Positions 17,509 to 27,550 of a stretch of 64,000 bases of DNA are shown piece after piece. The position numbers and the translations under genes were made by a program. A model generated the notes under the pieces. The model saw nothing but the letters and a program-made list of their open reading frames with translations. It searched no databases and had not been told where the DNA came from. Numbering within the stretch: the first letter of the stretch is position 1; each line of letters starts with the position of its first letter. The stretch comes from Candidatus Heimdallarchaeum endolithica. GTDB taxonomy: Archaea; Asgardarchaeota; Heimdallarchaeia; Heimdallarchaeales; Heimdallarchaeaceae. The stretch spans positions 970,117-1,034,116 of the forward strand of contig CP084167.1 in the NCBI GenBank assembly GCA_021513715.1, in the 5' to 3' direction.

Positions 17509-18639
17509 ATGAGAATAGCGATGTTAAATAGATATTTTTATCCTGCAATAGGAGGAGTAGAAAATCATATAAAAAATCTCTCTAGAGAACTAATAAAGAT
17601 GGGGCATGAAATTGTCATTATTTGTTCAAATAGAAACTTTAAAGGAGAAAAAATAGAAAAAAAACATGAAAATATTCAAGGTATCAACATATTTAGGTAT
17701 AATAAATTCAAAGAAATACATAAATTGTTAAAAAAACTAAAAGTTGACATTGTACACATTCATTTATATAGATCAACACATACACCATTCTTATTTCGAG
17801 AAGCAAAAAAAGCAAAATTACCTATTATTCATACACCACACTGCATATACCCCCCAAAATCATTTGTTGACTTATTGAAGAAGAAAATATATGATTTTCT
17901 TTTTTCTTCATTAATAATTAATTCATCAAGTGTCATAATAAATCTAACAAAACAAGACCAAATGGATATGATGAAGCTAGGAATGAAAAAGGAAAAGTCT
18001 ATCATTATTCCAAATTCTATAATAATACCGCCAGAAACTAAAAAAGAGACTAATGTTTTTAAGAAGTATAAACTAGCGGAAAATTATATTTTATACGTTG
18101 GAAGAATTGATTGGAATAAAGGAATAGATAAATTGATATATGTAGTCAAAAAAGTACAAGAACTAGATTCAAGATGTATAGAATTAGCGATTGTTGGTGA
18201 AGATATAAGTGAAAAAAAGAAATTATTAAAACTAATTAAAAAATTGAATCTAGAAGAAAAAGTAAAGTTCTTAGGTTTTGTTCCAAGCAATGATTTAATT
18301 AGCTTATATAAATATGCTACCTGTTTTATATTATTGAGTGCATATGAAGGGTTACCAACAGTAGTATTAGAAGCAATGTTTCATTCTACTGTAACTATTG
18401 CAACAGCTGAAGGGGGAACAAAATTTGTAATAGAAAATGGAGTAGATGGTTTTTTAGTTGACAAAGAAGATATTAATAATATTGCAGAGATTATAATAAA
18501 ATTAGTAAAAAACAGACAAGAAGGAGTAGAAATTGGAAAAAGAGCAAAAGAAAAAATAATTAATAATTATTTATGGGAAAAAAATTCTGTTAAAATGAAA
18601 GATATATATTATAGAATTGTTAGGAAGAATGAACTTTAA
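17509..18639 (+). CDS. Glycosyltransferase family 4
   Basis: A 376-aa GT4 enzyme. The start at ATG 17509 gives MRIAMLNRYFYPAIGGVENH, the standard GT4 N-terminus; an in-frame ATG at 17473 would add 12 residues overlapping the previous gene and is less likely. The donor lobe carries LYVGRIDWNKGIDKLI, VGEDISEKKKLL, FLGFVPSNDLISLY and the E-x7-E element AYEGLPTVVLEAMFHS. It is cytoplasmic and coupled with the SDR upstream, which probably supplies its nucleotide-sugar donor. Acceptor unknown. Confidence 0.87.
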   Translation: MRIAMLNRYFYPAIGGVENHIKNLSRELIKMGHEIVIICSNRNFKGEKIEKKHENIQGINIFRYNKFKEIHKLLKKLKVDIVHIHLYRSTHTPFLFREAKKAKLPIIHTPHCIYPPKSFVDLLKKKIYDFLFSSLIINSSSVIINLTKQDQMDMMKLGMKKEKSIIIPNSIIIPPETKKETNVFKKYKLAENYILYVGRIDWNKGIDKLIYVVKKVQELDSRCIELAIVGEDISEKKKLLKLIKKLNLEEKVKFLGFVPSNDLISLYKYATCFILLSAYEGLPTVVLEAMFHSTVTIATAEGGTKFVIENGVDGFLVDKEDINNIAEIIIKLVKNRQEGVEIGKRAKEKIINNYLWEKNSVKMKDIYYRIVRKNEL

Positions 18640-19219
18640 TATTTTAAAATTGTTTTTAGAAGAAGATCAAAGAGCTACTACTTAAACTCATGTCAATTTA
18701 TATTTTGATTAGTCTAAACTTATTTTTACTCTTTATTTCAATAAATAGAGATATAAAAATAGTTAAAGTCAAGAAACTAAACTTTTTGAACCTATTTTCA
18801 TAATTGTATTGTATGCGGTCACATATAGAAGTAAGTACTCTTACCTTCACAATTTTTTTGTTCGATTTATCATTTTCTTTTTGTATCAAGTCCTGAAGGT
18901 TGTAATTTCAAGTTCTTTTGTACTATTAATTCAGTATTACTATTAATATTATTTATCTAAAGAATGAAAAACAAATATTATTAGACTTTGGTAAAAATCA
19001 TCCTTTGACTTCGTCTACAAAGATTATTAATTATTTCAAACAAACATTTATTTTTATTTATTCTGAATTTAGTTTTATTGGGTTTACCTTCTGTATTTGT
19101 TAATGTTTTGTGATCTTAACTTTGATTTACAGAATTGGATACTTAAATCCTTTTTATAATAATTTTTAAAAAAAGTTATATTATTCCGCAGTAAAAGAAA
19201 AGATATGATTAATGCTAAT
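18640..19219. other. 580-bp non-coding stretch between convergent genes
   Basis: A+T-rich sequence between a plus-strand glycosyltransferase and a minus-strand flippase, both ending here. I find only short frames on either strand, such as one around 18985 reading FGKNHPLTSSTKIINYF that then breaks. No tRNA, repeat array or IS end was recognised; it may be eroded gene debris. Confidence 0.4.
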
Positions 19220-20512
19220 TTATTCAAGATTATTTTTTATAATATATTCTGGTTTTTTTAATTTTTTATATAAAAAAGAGATATTCATCATCATAGTTAT
19301 TATATGTGCCAAAAACCAAGATAATGAGATTATCTCTAAATTATTTAAGATTTGCAACATAGTCCAAGAACACATAATAGAAACAAACGATATTAGGCTT
19401 TCATTTACAAGAAGAAGTTTTCTATAATTAAAACTTCTATAGATAGATCCAGAGATTCTGTTTATCAAGTATGGTAACGCAGATAATAATAGAATGCGAA
19501 ATGGTCTTAACCCTTTTTCTTCAACTTCTGTACTATATAATACTAATATGTGTTTTGATAATGGTAATAGAATAGAAATACCTATAATAAAAGCTATTTC
19601 CAAGATTACTATTATTTTATATATATTCGTTTTGTTTAGAGAATCTCTTTCAGACAACTTAGAATATATAGCATTTGAGATAGAGCCAACACTTAAAAAC
19701 ACTAGGTTTGATAAAGACCAAATTGTTGTAAAAACACCATTTTCTGCCATACCTATATATTTAATGATCAGAATAGTATAAATAAAACCTGGCATTCTTG
19801 CTATTAATATTGATAAATAATTAACAAACGAGTATTTAAAAAACTCACAAATATTAATATTGTGCGATTCACTTTTTTCTATACTATTCAATAATTTTAG
19901 TATTTTCTTGATATCAAAAATGATCATTAAAAAAAATGATATCAAATATGATAAGATTAAAGTTAATAAAATACCATATACTAAGAACTTTAAAAAATAG
20001 ATAAATAGGATCTTTAATATCATTAATATTAATTCTCTTATAAATATGTAATTTGATCTCTTAAAGCCTAAATATATAGATTCTTGTAAAATATGTAGAA
20101 CAATAGAGAATGTAATAAGAACAATTGAGATTATATATATATTTCTATGCTTCTCACCAGAATATATAAAAACAATGTAATAAAATGAAGATAATACTGA
20201 CATTACTACTGATAAAAGTAACACTATTGAAAACGCCTTTTTTATTAAATTAGAAATGATATAATCTGATTTGAATAAACCTTTTCTAATATAGTGGATT
20301 AATGACATGTCAACTCCAAATATTGATAATGTAGAAGAAAACAGTCCAATTGATATTATGAAACCTGCAATCCCAATTGATTCCAGACTATAAAACCTAT
20401 TTCCAATTAACCAAAAAATAAAGTTAGTTATAGCACTTATAATTAACCTTAACAGCAAGAAAAAAGAATCTTTGAATATTTGGTTTTCCTTGAGATTTTT
20501 AATTTCCAGCAT
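19220..20512 (-). CDS. Oligosaccharide flippase (MOP superfamily), second type
   Basis: A hydrophobic protein of about 430 aa with roughly 12 membrane segments. The start FKDSFFLLLRLIISAITNF and the loop FYSLESIGIAGFIISI resemble the N-terminus of Wzx/PST-type flippases. In-frame ATGs exist at 20551, 20533 and 20512; I prefer 20512 because a TATA-like A/T element (ATTATTAAAAAAATTA on the plus strand) is centred about 26 nt upstream. It faces the glycosyltransferase/SDR pair across a non-coding gap. Being unlike the flippase at 4978, it probably serves another glycan. Confidence 0.78.
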   Translation of the reverse strand: MLEIKNLKENQIFKDSFFLLLRLIISAITNFIFWLIGNRFYSLESIGIAGFIISIGLFSSTLSIFGVDMSLIHYIRKGLFKSDYIISNLIKKAFSIVLLLSVVMSVLSSFYYIVFIYSGEKHRNIYIISIVLITFSIVLHILQESIYLGFKRSNYIFIRELILMILKILFIYFLKFLVYGILLTLILSYLISFFLMIIFDIKKILKLLNSIEKSESHNINICEFFKYSFVNYLSILIARMPGFIYTILIIKYIGMAENGVFTTIWSLSNLVFLSVGSISNAIYSKLSERDSLNKTNIYKIIVILEIAFIIGISILLPLSKHILVLYSTEVEEKGLRPFRILLLSALPYLINRISGSIYRSFNYRKLLLVNESLISFVSIMCSWTMLQILNNLEIISLSWFLAHIITMMMNISFLYKKLKKPEYIIKNNLE

Positions 20513-20631
20513 ACTATTTTCCCTTCTAATCATTATTAAAAAAATTATCATTTCAGTACATTGTCTATGGATTCAATAAGAGAACTAAAATTCATAGTTT
20601 TTAATCAGATATTATAAATATAGAGGAAATA

Positions 20632-20659
20632 AAAACCTATCGAATTTTCGATTGGTTTT
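20632..20659. repeat. Near-perfect inverted repeat (hairpin)
   Basis: Thirteen-bp arms around a TT loop with one mismatch; the core is ATCGAATTTTCGAT. It lies upstream of the flippase start and 170 bp from the IS5-like element. It could be a terminator-like hairpin, an operator or an old mobile-element end. Confidence 0.5.
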
Positions 20660-20828
20660 GAAACTTATAGTTCATCATAACTAAAGTGAGTACTTTCTCT
20701 AGTATGTTAATTATTATTTAAAAGAATATAAAAGTTTTGATTTTATGTGTAGTAGAGAGAGAAAATCTTTTTCCTACAATAATATAAATTATAAAAAACA
20801 ATATTATATAGATAATATTATATAGATA

Positions 20829-21770
20829 AAGCATGTCCAAAATTCTTTTTCACCTACTAAACGGTCCGAAGGAGTAAAAGGTAGTTGTAACAGAGAGAGA
20901 ACTGTACAAGGTAGAAAGAATGGTAGAGGGTAAACGATCAAGGATCGGGGGAAGAGAGAGTTTGAGGAGACTAATCCAAAGACATGTTTGACACTACTAC
21001 GATACTCGGGGTGATGATTATGACGATAGAGACTAGGGTAGAGACGATGAGCTTGAACTATTGGTCCGGGGAGAGGAGGAGAGGGATAACGAGTATCACT
21101 TTTTGGGGGAATGATGGGGAAGAAGGAATGTTGTTTTAGAAGTCCCACGATATTTTCTGTCCAGTAGTTACAATCTCCATAAAATCGCAAGAAAGGTTTT
21201 AAGAGTGCAGAAGGAAGTTTCTGCCAGAGTAAACCGAAGACTTTACTATCGTGAGTGTTACTAGCAGAATGAGCTAGAGAGACTATAGCTCGAGAGGGTA
21301 AACCTACTATAAGATGTATCTTCCAGAAAAGTTGGGTTGGGAAGTTTTCTTTAGTCCTCCTCTTGCCCACTTGAGAAAACGCCAAACAGAAGCTTGAAGA
21401 ATTTTAAACCCTGAACTGTCCACCGCTATAGCTCTCAAGCCTTTTTTTTTCACTATTTCCCTACCTAAGTTTATTATCCACCGCTATAAGATTTTACTTT
21501 CTGTCGTTCTCCACACAGCATGAAAGATTTAGAAGGAATCTTCTTCATCTACCCCTCTTCTATCAAAAAATTGCATAGAGACAACTTTTCCTCTAATTTT
21601 CTCCAAGCTATTCCTTCTATTCTTGCGATAATCGCTAAAGCCAGTATCACCCATCGTTCCGCTATTCTTTTTCTTCCTCTCTTACTTTCTCTCAGTTTTT
21701 CATCCACCAGTTTCTTAAGGAAAGGTTCATCAATGATTATGAATTCTCTTACTTTGTGGATTCTATGATC
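20829..21770 (-). pseudogene. DDE transposase of the IS5-like element, broken
   Basis: Reading on the minus strand, the N-terminal part gives RKRIAERWVILALAIIARIE and WRKLEEKLSLC, then stop codons and frame breaks. The next piece has the first catalytic aspartate in IAVDSSGFKILQASVWRF. A frame change near 21385 leads to FPTQLFWKIHLIVGLPSRAI, followed by SASNTHDSK and FYGDCNYW, which cover the second conserved Asp region. At least one frameshift and several stops are present, so it is inactive. The last frame runs out of the element to 20804. Confidence 0.75.
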
Positions 21771-21835
21771 TGAAAGAAATTCATAATTCAGACATAATCC
21801 CCCACATTAATAAAAATTAATTTTTGTACATGCTT
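20829..21835 (-). mobile_element. IS5-like insertion sequence, degraded, with terminal inverted repeats
   Basis: The left end AAGCATGTCCAAAA (20829-20842) matches the right end 21822-21835 in reverse complement with one mismatch. AGATA flanks both ends (20824-20828 and 21836-21840) and fits a 5-bp target duplication, although the region is A/T-rich. Between them lies one broken DDE transposase on the minus strand. A related, more eroded copy lies at about 23290-23844. Confidence 0.75.
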
Positions 21836-21904
21836 AGATAATTGATTACAACTAGTTAATTAATATAAATTATCATTAAATTAAACTTAGTTACCCTTTT
21901 TTTT

Positions 21905-23110
21905 CTATTGATTACTATAATTTAAGCATTCGTGTAATTCTTTTTCAATCTTGTCAAAATAACTGTCCCAAGTAGGAAGCTCCATTTTAAATGAATTAAT
22001 TGTTTCAGTTGTTTTTAGTAAATTTAATAAATTCTCAGAAAATGCATTCATGTTTGGCTCTGATATTTTTACTAAAGGATTTTTACAAAGAATTTCATGA
22101 ACAAAGGAATCATTTGCTATCAAAACTTTTTTTTTCATTACAACAGCTTCTATCGGTGTTAAACCATATGCACACCACATTGGACTTACAAAAATATCAC
22201 ATGACTTGTACAAAAACTTTAAGTCATCTTCTGAAACAAATCCTGTAAAGATAATTTTACTACCATATTCTAATTTTTTCTTTAATTTCATTATTTCAGA
22301 AAGATAGTTTCCTCTACCAGCGATTACTAAAAAAATATCATCTCTTTTATTACATAATTCATTAAATGCTTTCATAACGAGATCTAAACGTTTATTTTTT
22401 TCAATTCTATTAACACAAAGAATCATCTTATTTTCATTTCCAATTTTTTCCATCATTTCTATGATATCTTTTGTTGGTGAGATATTCTTCTTTAAGTAAA
22501 ACTCCTTTGATACTCCGGGTCTAGAGACTATTGTTTTTGTCTTATACATTAGCTCTAATTCCCATTTTACCTGTTTTGTTAAAGTTATTAAAAATAAAGA
22601 ATTTTTTACGCCAAAGTATTCTATTAAAGATCTTAATTCCAACTTCATTTTTTCTATAATTGAAAAATTCCTGTGTTTAGGATAGTTTTCTTGATGTCCT
22701 ATAACTGAATAATATATTTTATCAAACACTTTTCTAAATAGAAACGAGTATTTGATTTTTTCTTTCCTATCCCAAAATTTTGAACCGTGTATATGTGTAA
22801 TATAAGGGATATTTAATCCCCTTGTAGCTAAGTAAGCTAAAGCTGCACCTCCAGCTCCATTTGCAATAATAAGGTCGTGTGGTTTTTTTTTAAAAAACAA
22901 TCTCAATTGTAATATATCAGTTAAGTATGATTTCCCTCTTTTAAATTGTACTACATTTATTTTTTGACCAAATAAAGATCTTTTATCAAATTCAAATGTA
23001 AGTACACTAACTGTATTTCCTTTATTTTGAAAATATTTTACTTCTTCAATAAGCAATCTTTCTCCCCCGCCTGAATTTACTAATTGATAATATATAATCG
23101 CAATATTCAT
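21905..23110 (-). CDS. Glycosyltransferase family 4
   Basis: A 401-aa GT4 enzyme starting MNIAIIYYQLVNSGGGERLL, with the glycine-rich acceptor loop, followed by DLIIANGAGGAALAYLATRG and YITHIHGSKFW. The donor lobe has MILCVNRIEKNKRLDLVMKA, VIAGRGNYLSEIMKL, FTGFVSEDDLKFLY and YGLTPIEAVVMKKKVLIA, where the first Glu of E-x7-E is replaced by Tyr. That is tolerated in some relatives but notable. It lies between the two IS5-like remnants and is transcribed alone. The sugar is not readable. Confidence 0.85.
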   Translation of the reverse strand: MNIAIIYYQLVNSGGGERLLIEEVKYFQNKGNTVSVLTFEFDKRSLFGQKINVVQFKRGKSYLTDILQLRLFFKKKPHDLIIANGAGGAALAYLATRGLNIPYITHIHGSKFWDRKEKIKYSFLFRKVFDKIYYSVIGHQENYPKHRNFSIIEKMKLELRSLIEYFGVKNSLFLITLTKQVKWELELMYKTKTIVSRPGVSKEFYLKKNISPTKDIIEMMEKIGNENKMILCVNRIEKNKRLDLVMKAFNELCNKRDDIFLVIAGRGNYLSEIMKLKKKLEYGSKIIFTGFVSEDDLKFLYKSCDIFVSPMWCAYGLTPIEAVVMKKKVLIANDSFVHEILCKNPLVKISEPNMNAFSENLLNLLKTTETINSFKMELPTWDSYFDKIEKELHECLNYSNQ

Positions 23111-23880
23111 CTTTTGATGAATATTGCTTTTTGATTTATATTTTTTTGTATTCTTAATTAACTACAAGGATTAGAAAGGCATATAACATGATATAAACAA
23201 TAATAGTTAAAAAATATCCATTAATAATAGAGGAGAATGGTAAATAGAGAGAGATTTAAAAATTTAAGTTCATGAGTCTAACTAGAAAAGTGAGTAAGAA
23301 AAACTATAATTCAGGAAGGCAAGAAGATAATAAGGTTTAGATTACAGAAAATTTTAGAAGTCTTATTCAATAAACCTTTAGTCAATTTGCGAAAGCTTCT
23401 GAAACTAGTTTGACAAATTAGATACCCATCTGTCAAGAGCTAAAGTTTTTGTTTCTTCTTTTGTATCTACTCTTTGACCAACCTATGTTGTTCATTTTTC
23501 TATTGGACTGCTATATGTTAGCTCTCATGCTACATGAATACTATATTTACAAGAATTAATCTTTATCTATGCAGTCTTTAAGAAAAATACAAAACCTATT
23601 TTCTTCTTTATCCTTTTCAGAGAACATTTGTCTCATCTAAAATTCAGCAGTAAAAATACTACTTCACATCGTTTAGTTATTCTCGTCTTACTTTCTCTTT
23701 TCTCTCTTATTCTTTTTTCTATTTCTTAAGCATAATTTTTCTAGTGATTATGAACTTTTAGTTGTAGTGATTTAATGATTAAGACTCTATTTTGTTCTGT
23801 ATTAAACCTTCATACTAATAAAAGTTGTTTTGGACATATTGCTTTCACAATGATTTACTTAATTAAATAAACTTTTATAA
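23111..23880. other. Non-coding region holding a second, eroded IS5-like copy
   Basis: Between about 23290 and 23844 the minus strand aligns by eye with the transposase-side end of the element at 20829-21835. The end sequence TTTTGGACATATTGCTT (23828-23844) resembles TTTTGTACATGCTT. Stretches matching GTTCATAATCACT and GAGAGAAAAGAGAAAGTAAG recur in the same order. All frames are broken, and the distal end of the copy is not recognisable. Confidence 0.5.
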
Positions 23881-25968
23881 TTAATAACAAATATTTGTAG
23901 AGCTAACTTTAGCATTAAAAAATTTTGAAAATAAATTAAATTTTATGATGAAAACTGACTTGTTTTCATATATAAGGGTAAAATTGTTAAGATTTTTGTA
24001 TAATAGAGGTTCATATTGGAAATTATATCTTTCCATCATCAATTTTGAAAAATTTTGCCATCCAGAGACGTAATAGTCAAAATTTACTGAAAGAAAAATA
24101 TACTCTATTGAATAATTAATCAATAATTCATAACCGTTTGTAGGTTCTTCAATTAGTTTATATAAAATTTCTAAGGTTATATCCCTACCTCGAATTTCAT
24201 CTTCAGATCCTGTAATAAATGGAAATGTAATACGTAAAGAACTAAGAACAGGAATCCATTGACCAGATGCATCATTTAATACAATACTTCCTTTTTTAGT
24301 GTTTTCTTTTAAGAAGTATATTGCATTGAGGATATCATTGTTGTATGAAGGTCTTGTGTTAAAAAATTCATTATAATAGTACGGCGTTGAGAATATAACG
24401 ATTAAACCAATTACCAATACTTTTCTTTTGACTTTTTTTATTTTTAAGATTTTTAGTTTTGGAAAAATATTTAGTATAATTCGAGTAAAAACTTCAATAC
24501 AAATTGCTGAAAAGGGTGCAAATGTAAAAATCAATGTTAGAGGAATAATGCGTTCCATCTTAAATATAAGACTTGCAAAAGTGAGCTGTATTTTTATGAA
24601 TTGGAACATCAATATTGTTGGAAAATAAAAAATTGCATTCCATAAAAATAAAATCTTAATGTAGGTTTTGTTTACCTCAATCTTATATTTATTTAAGTAC
24701 TTTTTATTTAAATAAAAATAAAAACCAATAATTCCTAAACAAAACGAAAGATATAAATTTTTAGTTAAAAAGGTAACAATAGTAAGAAATGAATTGCCAT
24801 TAGGTTTCCAAGGAGAAACAATAGAATAATATTCTCCCATAAATAATGAAAAGTCTGGTTTTACTAACAAAATAAGAGATGGCTTAAATAAATATAATAT
24901 AACTCCTGTGAAAAAAGAAATTACAATAATACACAATATTATGAAATACATTCTTTTGTTTCTTTTGTTGAAAAAACCTGAAGATATTTTTTTTGAAAGA
25001 TCTAGTTTTTGCAAAAATAAAGCTGCTATTAGTGATATAATTGGAATAAATGTATAGATATGAATAAAAAAAGAAAGAAATATGTCAAAAACAAGGAGAA
25101 AAAGGAATAAATTATCATTTTTTTCTTCTAAATAATTATCAAACAAAAAAACAACATTTAAGTTTAAAAAACCAAATAGTTCTGAGAAACCACCCCAATG
25201 AGTGAAATACCAAAAATGTGGAGTTAGAAATAATAATGAAAACAAACTTAATGTTTTAATTTTACTATTTTTAAATAGTTCATAAAAAGAATAAAAAGAT
25301 AAGATTGTTATGAGGAAAATAAAACGCATGTATATGTTAAGAAATGTGCCTGCATTTATATCCATAAATAATTGACAAACAAGATAAATATTTGCAGCGC
25401 TAAAATGAGATAATAAAGTATAACTCCGTAATTTTGTATTTATAAAGCCAGGTGCGATATAATTTGTTAAATATAAGTTAAAGCTTTTTTGTTCTGAGAT
25501 AATTTTTATAAATAAAGAATGATATTTTGTATCTGATTCTGGTGGGAGTGGTAAGTATAGAGACAAAAATAAAACAGGAATTACAATGAGTAAAACTAAA
25601 ATTAAATCTACATAATTTCTTTCAAGATAAAGAGTTATTCTTTTTTTACAAGATATATATTTATTAAGATCAAAGGTTTTTGTACCATTTCTATTTCTAT
25701 TTCTTATAACCTGTAAAATAAGACATAAAATAAAAATTACCAAATACATACAAAAAATAACTTTTCCGTTAAATAAATCTAAAACAATAAAAAAAACAAT
25801 TTGAAAAACATTTACCACTTGACTTATATAAAATGAGAAAGTTAAAACAGCAGAAGTTGTCATATTTGGATATTTCTTTTTTTTAATTATTTTTGCTATT
25901 ATATAACCAGGAATAAAAGAAATGACAATACAAAGGAAATATATTACTATAAAAGCTTTAACTTGCAT
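23881..25968 (-). CDS. Large polytopic membrane protein, GT-C-like (DUF6541-type)
   Basis: A 695-aa integral membrane protein with about 12-14 hydrophobic helices and a C-terminal soluble part of roughly 150 residues beginning near YFLKENTKKGSIVLNDASG. After the first helices, the outside loop PLPPESDTKYHSLFIKI resembles the acidic-loop motif of GT-C glycosyltransferases, where an Asp acts on a lipid-phosphate sugar. A transferase or polymerase role on the outer membrane face is inferred only. The start has a good TATA-like element 25 nt upstream. An IS element is inserted only 44 bp upstream. Confidence 0.6.
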   Translation of the reverse strand: MQVKAFIVIYFLCIVISFIPGYIIAKIIKKKKYPNMTTSAVLTFSFYISQVVNVFQIVFFIVLDLFNGKVIFCMYLVIFILCLILQVIRNRNRNGTKTFDLNKYISCKKRITLYLERNYVDLILVLLIVIPVLFLSLYLPLPPESDTKYHSLFIKIISEQKSFNLYLTNYIAPGFINTKLRSYTLLSHFSAANIYLVCQLFMDINAGTFLNIYMRFIFLITILSFYSFYELFKNSKIKTLSLFSLLFLTPHFWYFTHWGGFSELFGFLNLNVVFLFDNYLEEKNDNLFLFLLVFDIFLSFFIHIYTFIPIISLIAALFLQKLDLSKKISSGFFNKRNKRMYFIILCIIVISFFTGVILYLFKPSLILLVKPDFSLFMGEYYSIVSPWKPNGNSFLTIVTFLTKNLYLSFCLGIIGFYFYLNKKYLNKYKIEVNKTYIKILFLWNAIFYFPTILMFQFIKIQLTFASLIFKMERIIPLTLIFTFAPFSAICIEVFTRIILNIFPKLKILKIKKVKRKVLVIGLIVIFSTPYYYNEFFNTRPSYNNDILNAIYFLKENTKKGSIVLNDASGQWIPVLSSLRITFPFITGSEDEIRGRDITLEILYKLIEEPTNGYELLINYSIEYIFLSVNFDYYVSGWQNFSKLMMERYNFQYEPLLYKNLNNFTLIYENKSVFIIKFNLFSKFFNAKVSSTNICY

Positions 25969-25986
25969 AGACTACGTTCTACCTTT

Positions 25987-26000
25987 GGTTATAAATATTT
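25987..26000 (-). promoter_or_regulatory. TATA-box-like promoter of GT-C-like gene
   Basis: GGTTATAAATATTT on the plus strand (AAATATTTATAACC in the direction of transcription) is centred 25 nt upstream of ATG 25968. It is only about 13 bp from the end of the IS element at 26013, so insertion spared the core box. Confidence 0.5.
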
Positions 26001-26012
26001 TTTTTTATAAAT

Positions 26013-27230
26013 TAGTACTTCCGAATTATAGTAAAAGTTATGGGTTGAAAGCCCGACAATAATAGTATGAAACACTGTAACTTCAACCTATTAAAATCGG
26101 TCAAAAGTTTTTTAGAAAAACGCTTTCAACCCACAAGAGAAGATAGGAAAACAAGTATAAAAGTTTGTCACTGGATAAGAAAGATGGATTTTCCGCACAA
26201 AGGACAGAGGAAAAGAGGGGAAACAAAAGAAGAAGTTAAGAAGACCGTCTTGGGAGCAGTGGTGGAACAAACATCTATTGAGCAGTCAGCTGAACAATTT
26301 TCGACTAAAGACGGGGATACAATACGTTATCACTTGAACAAATTGGATATAAATAGGATATCAGAGGTTTTCATCTCTTCATTTCAGAAGTGTGGGGAAC
26401 TATTGAAAAGAAAGAAGAAAATAAAGAGTCCATTAATACTAGCAGTAGACACGATGGACATACGATATTATGGAAAAAGAAGAGATGAGTATATTCATCA
26501 GTATAAAAATGAATGATTTTATCGATATATCACGGTTTCAACAGTCAAATCACCTTATGGTGCTCTTCCTTTAGGTGCATTTCCCGTGTCAACTTTTGAT
26601 TCTAAAGAGGGACTATTAGAATCGCTCTTCAACAAGTTTAGTCTTAAAAACAGGAACATAAAGGTGTTGTATGCAGATAGAGGTTTTTATTCTGTTGAAG
26701 TAGTGAAACTACTACAAGCCTACACTATTCCTTTCGTCATTTGAGCGCGGAAAAATAAGAAGATTAGGTCATACCTGGAAACCTTTCCTAAAACAGGTAA
26801 AATAACTTCTGTTCCTTACACTATGAAAAGTGGACAAGGTGAAACTACGGAAGTTATGTTACATGCTTATTGGCTCCCAAAGCGGAAAGATTGGTTTGTG
26901 TGTATCAGTTGGCATATCTCTTCAGAGCAACAGATCTACGATTATTGTCATCGGTGGGGTATAGAGACGTCCTACCGTCTTCTCAAGAGCATTAGTGTTT
27001 CTACAACTACGAATAATGCCACCGTCAGGTTCTTGTATCTTTGTTTTTCTCTTCTCGTCCTCGCTTTATATGTCTGTTTTCGCTCTTCTGTTATTCCTCC
27101 TTTTTTCACCTCCCCGTCTAACAAACCGCTCTTGAAACGCTCAAGACCTGTTACGCTCTATTTCACCTTGAGGTGTTTACGCTCAAGTTTGTATGGAGGT
27201 GAGATAGTCTAAGTTATTGCGGAAGTACTA
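26013..27230 (+). mobile_element. IS4-superfamily (ISH3-like) insertion sequence, inactive
   Basis: The terminal inverted repeat ATTAGTACTTCCG is found at 26011-26023 and, inverted, at 27220-27232. ATAAAT flanks both sides (26007-26012 and 27231-27236), compatible with a target duplication but in A/T-rich DNA. The single internal transposase frame carries two TGA codons. The near-perfect ends suggest a relatively recent insertion compared with the other elements here. Confidence 0.82.
26067..27212 (+). pseudogene. IS4/ISH3-like DDE transposase with two in-frame TGA codons
   Basis: One continuous frame of about 381 codons is broken only by TGA at 26514-26516 and 26742-26744. First Asp: LILAVDTMDIRYYGK (about 130); second Asp: KVLYADRGFYSVE (about 205); catalytic Glu in YCHRWGIETSYRLLK, which fits the Y-x2-R-x3-E-x6-K signature of the IS4 superfamily exactly. 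No frameshift is seen. Both stops could come from CGA or TGG by a single transition. The open segments are 26067-26513, 26517-26741 and 26745-27209. Confidence 0.85.
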
Positions 27231-27418
27231 ATAAATAAATAGTCTACCGAAGCTAGAATTTATGTGTGAATATACCAAAAAACTGGTTATTAACTAATTC
27301 CACATAGTACACAGTAGGAACCTAACAAAGGGTACACGAGGATTATGACAAAATAATAAAAGATTCTCGTGACGCTGAAAGGTTAAGGAAAGGTGTTGTT
27401 AAATAAATTGATTAAAAG

Positions 27419-27550
27419 AAAAAATTAGTTGTATAGAAAGACAGTAAGAGAATATTGAGTGACGATAAGATTTGTGAGTTATTGGCTGCAAAGACATAAA
27501 AAAGAGCTAGGAGGACAGTGGAAAAGGGAAGAACAAAAGCAGAAGGCAAA
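27419..27550 (+). pseudogene. Eroded frame with RpoN-box-like helix-turn-helix segment
   Basis: In one plus-strand frame, interrupted by TAG and TAA, the translation reads KKLVV-stop-KDSKRILSDDKICELLAAKT-stop-KRARRTVEKGRTKAEGK. This follows the spacing of the sigma-54 C-terminal DNA-binding region (P-L-S-D-x-x-I...LL...ARRTV-x-K-Y-R). Archaea lack sigma-54, so it is either a trace of acquired bacterial DNA, another protein with a similar helix-turn-helix, or chance. No more of the protein is visible on either side. Confidence 0.25.

Noticed and set aside
21520-21768. Plus-strand 82-codon frame inside the IS5-like element
   Set aside because: The minus strand encodes the transposase N-terminus there.
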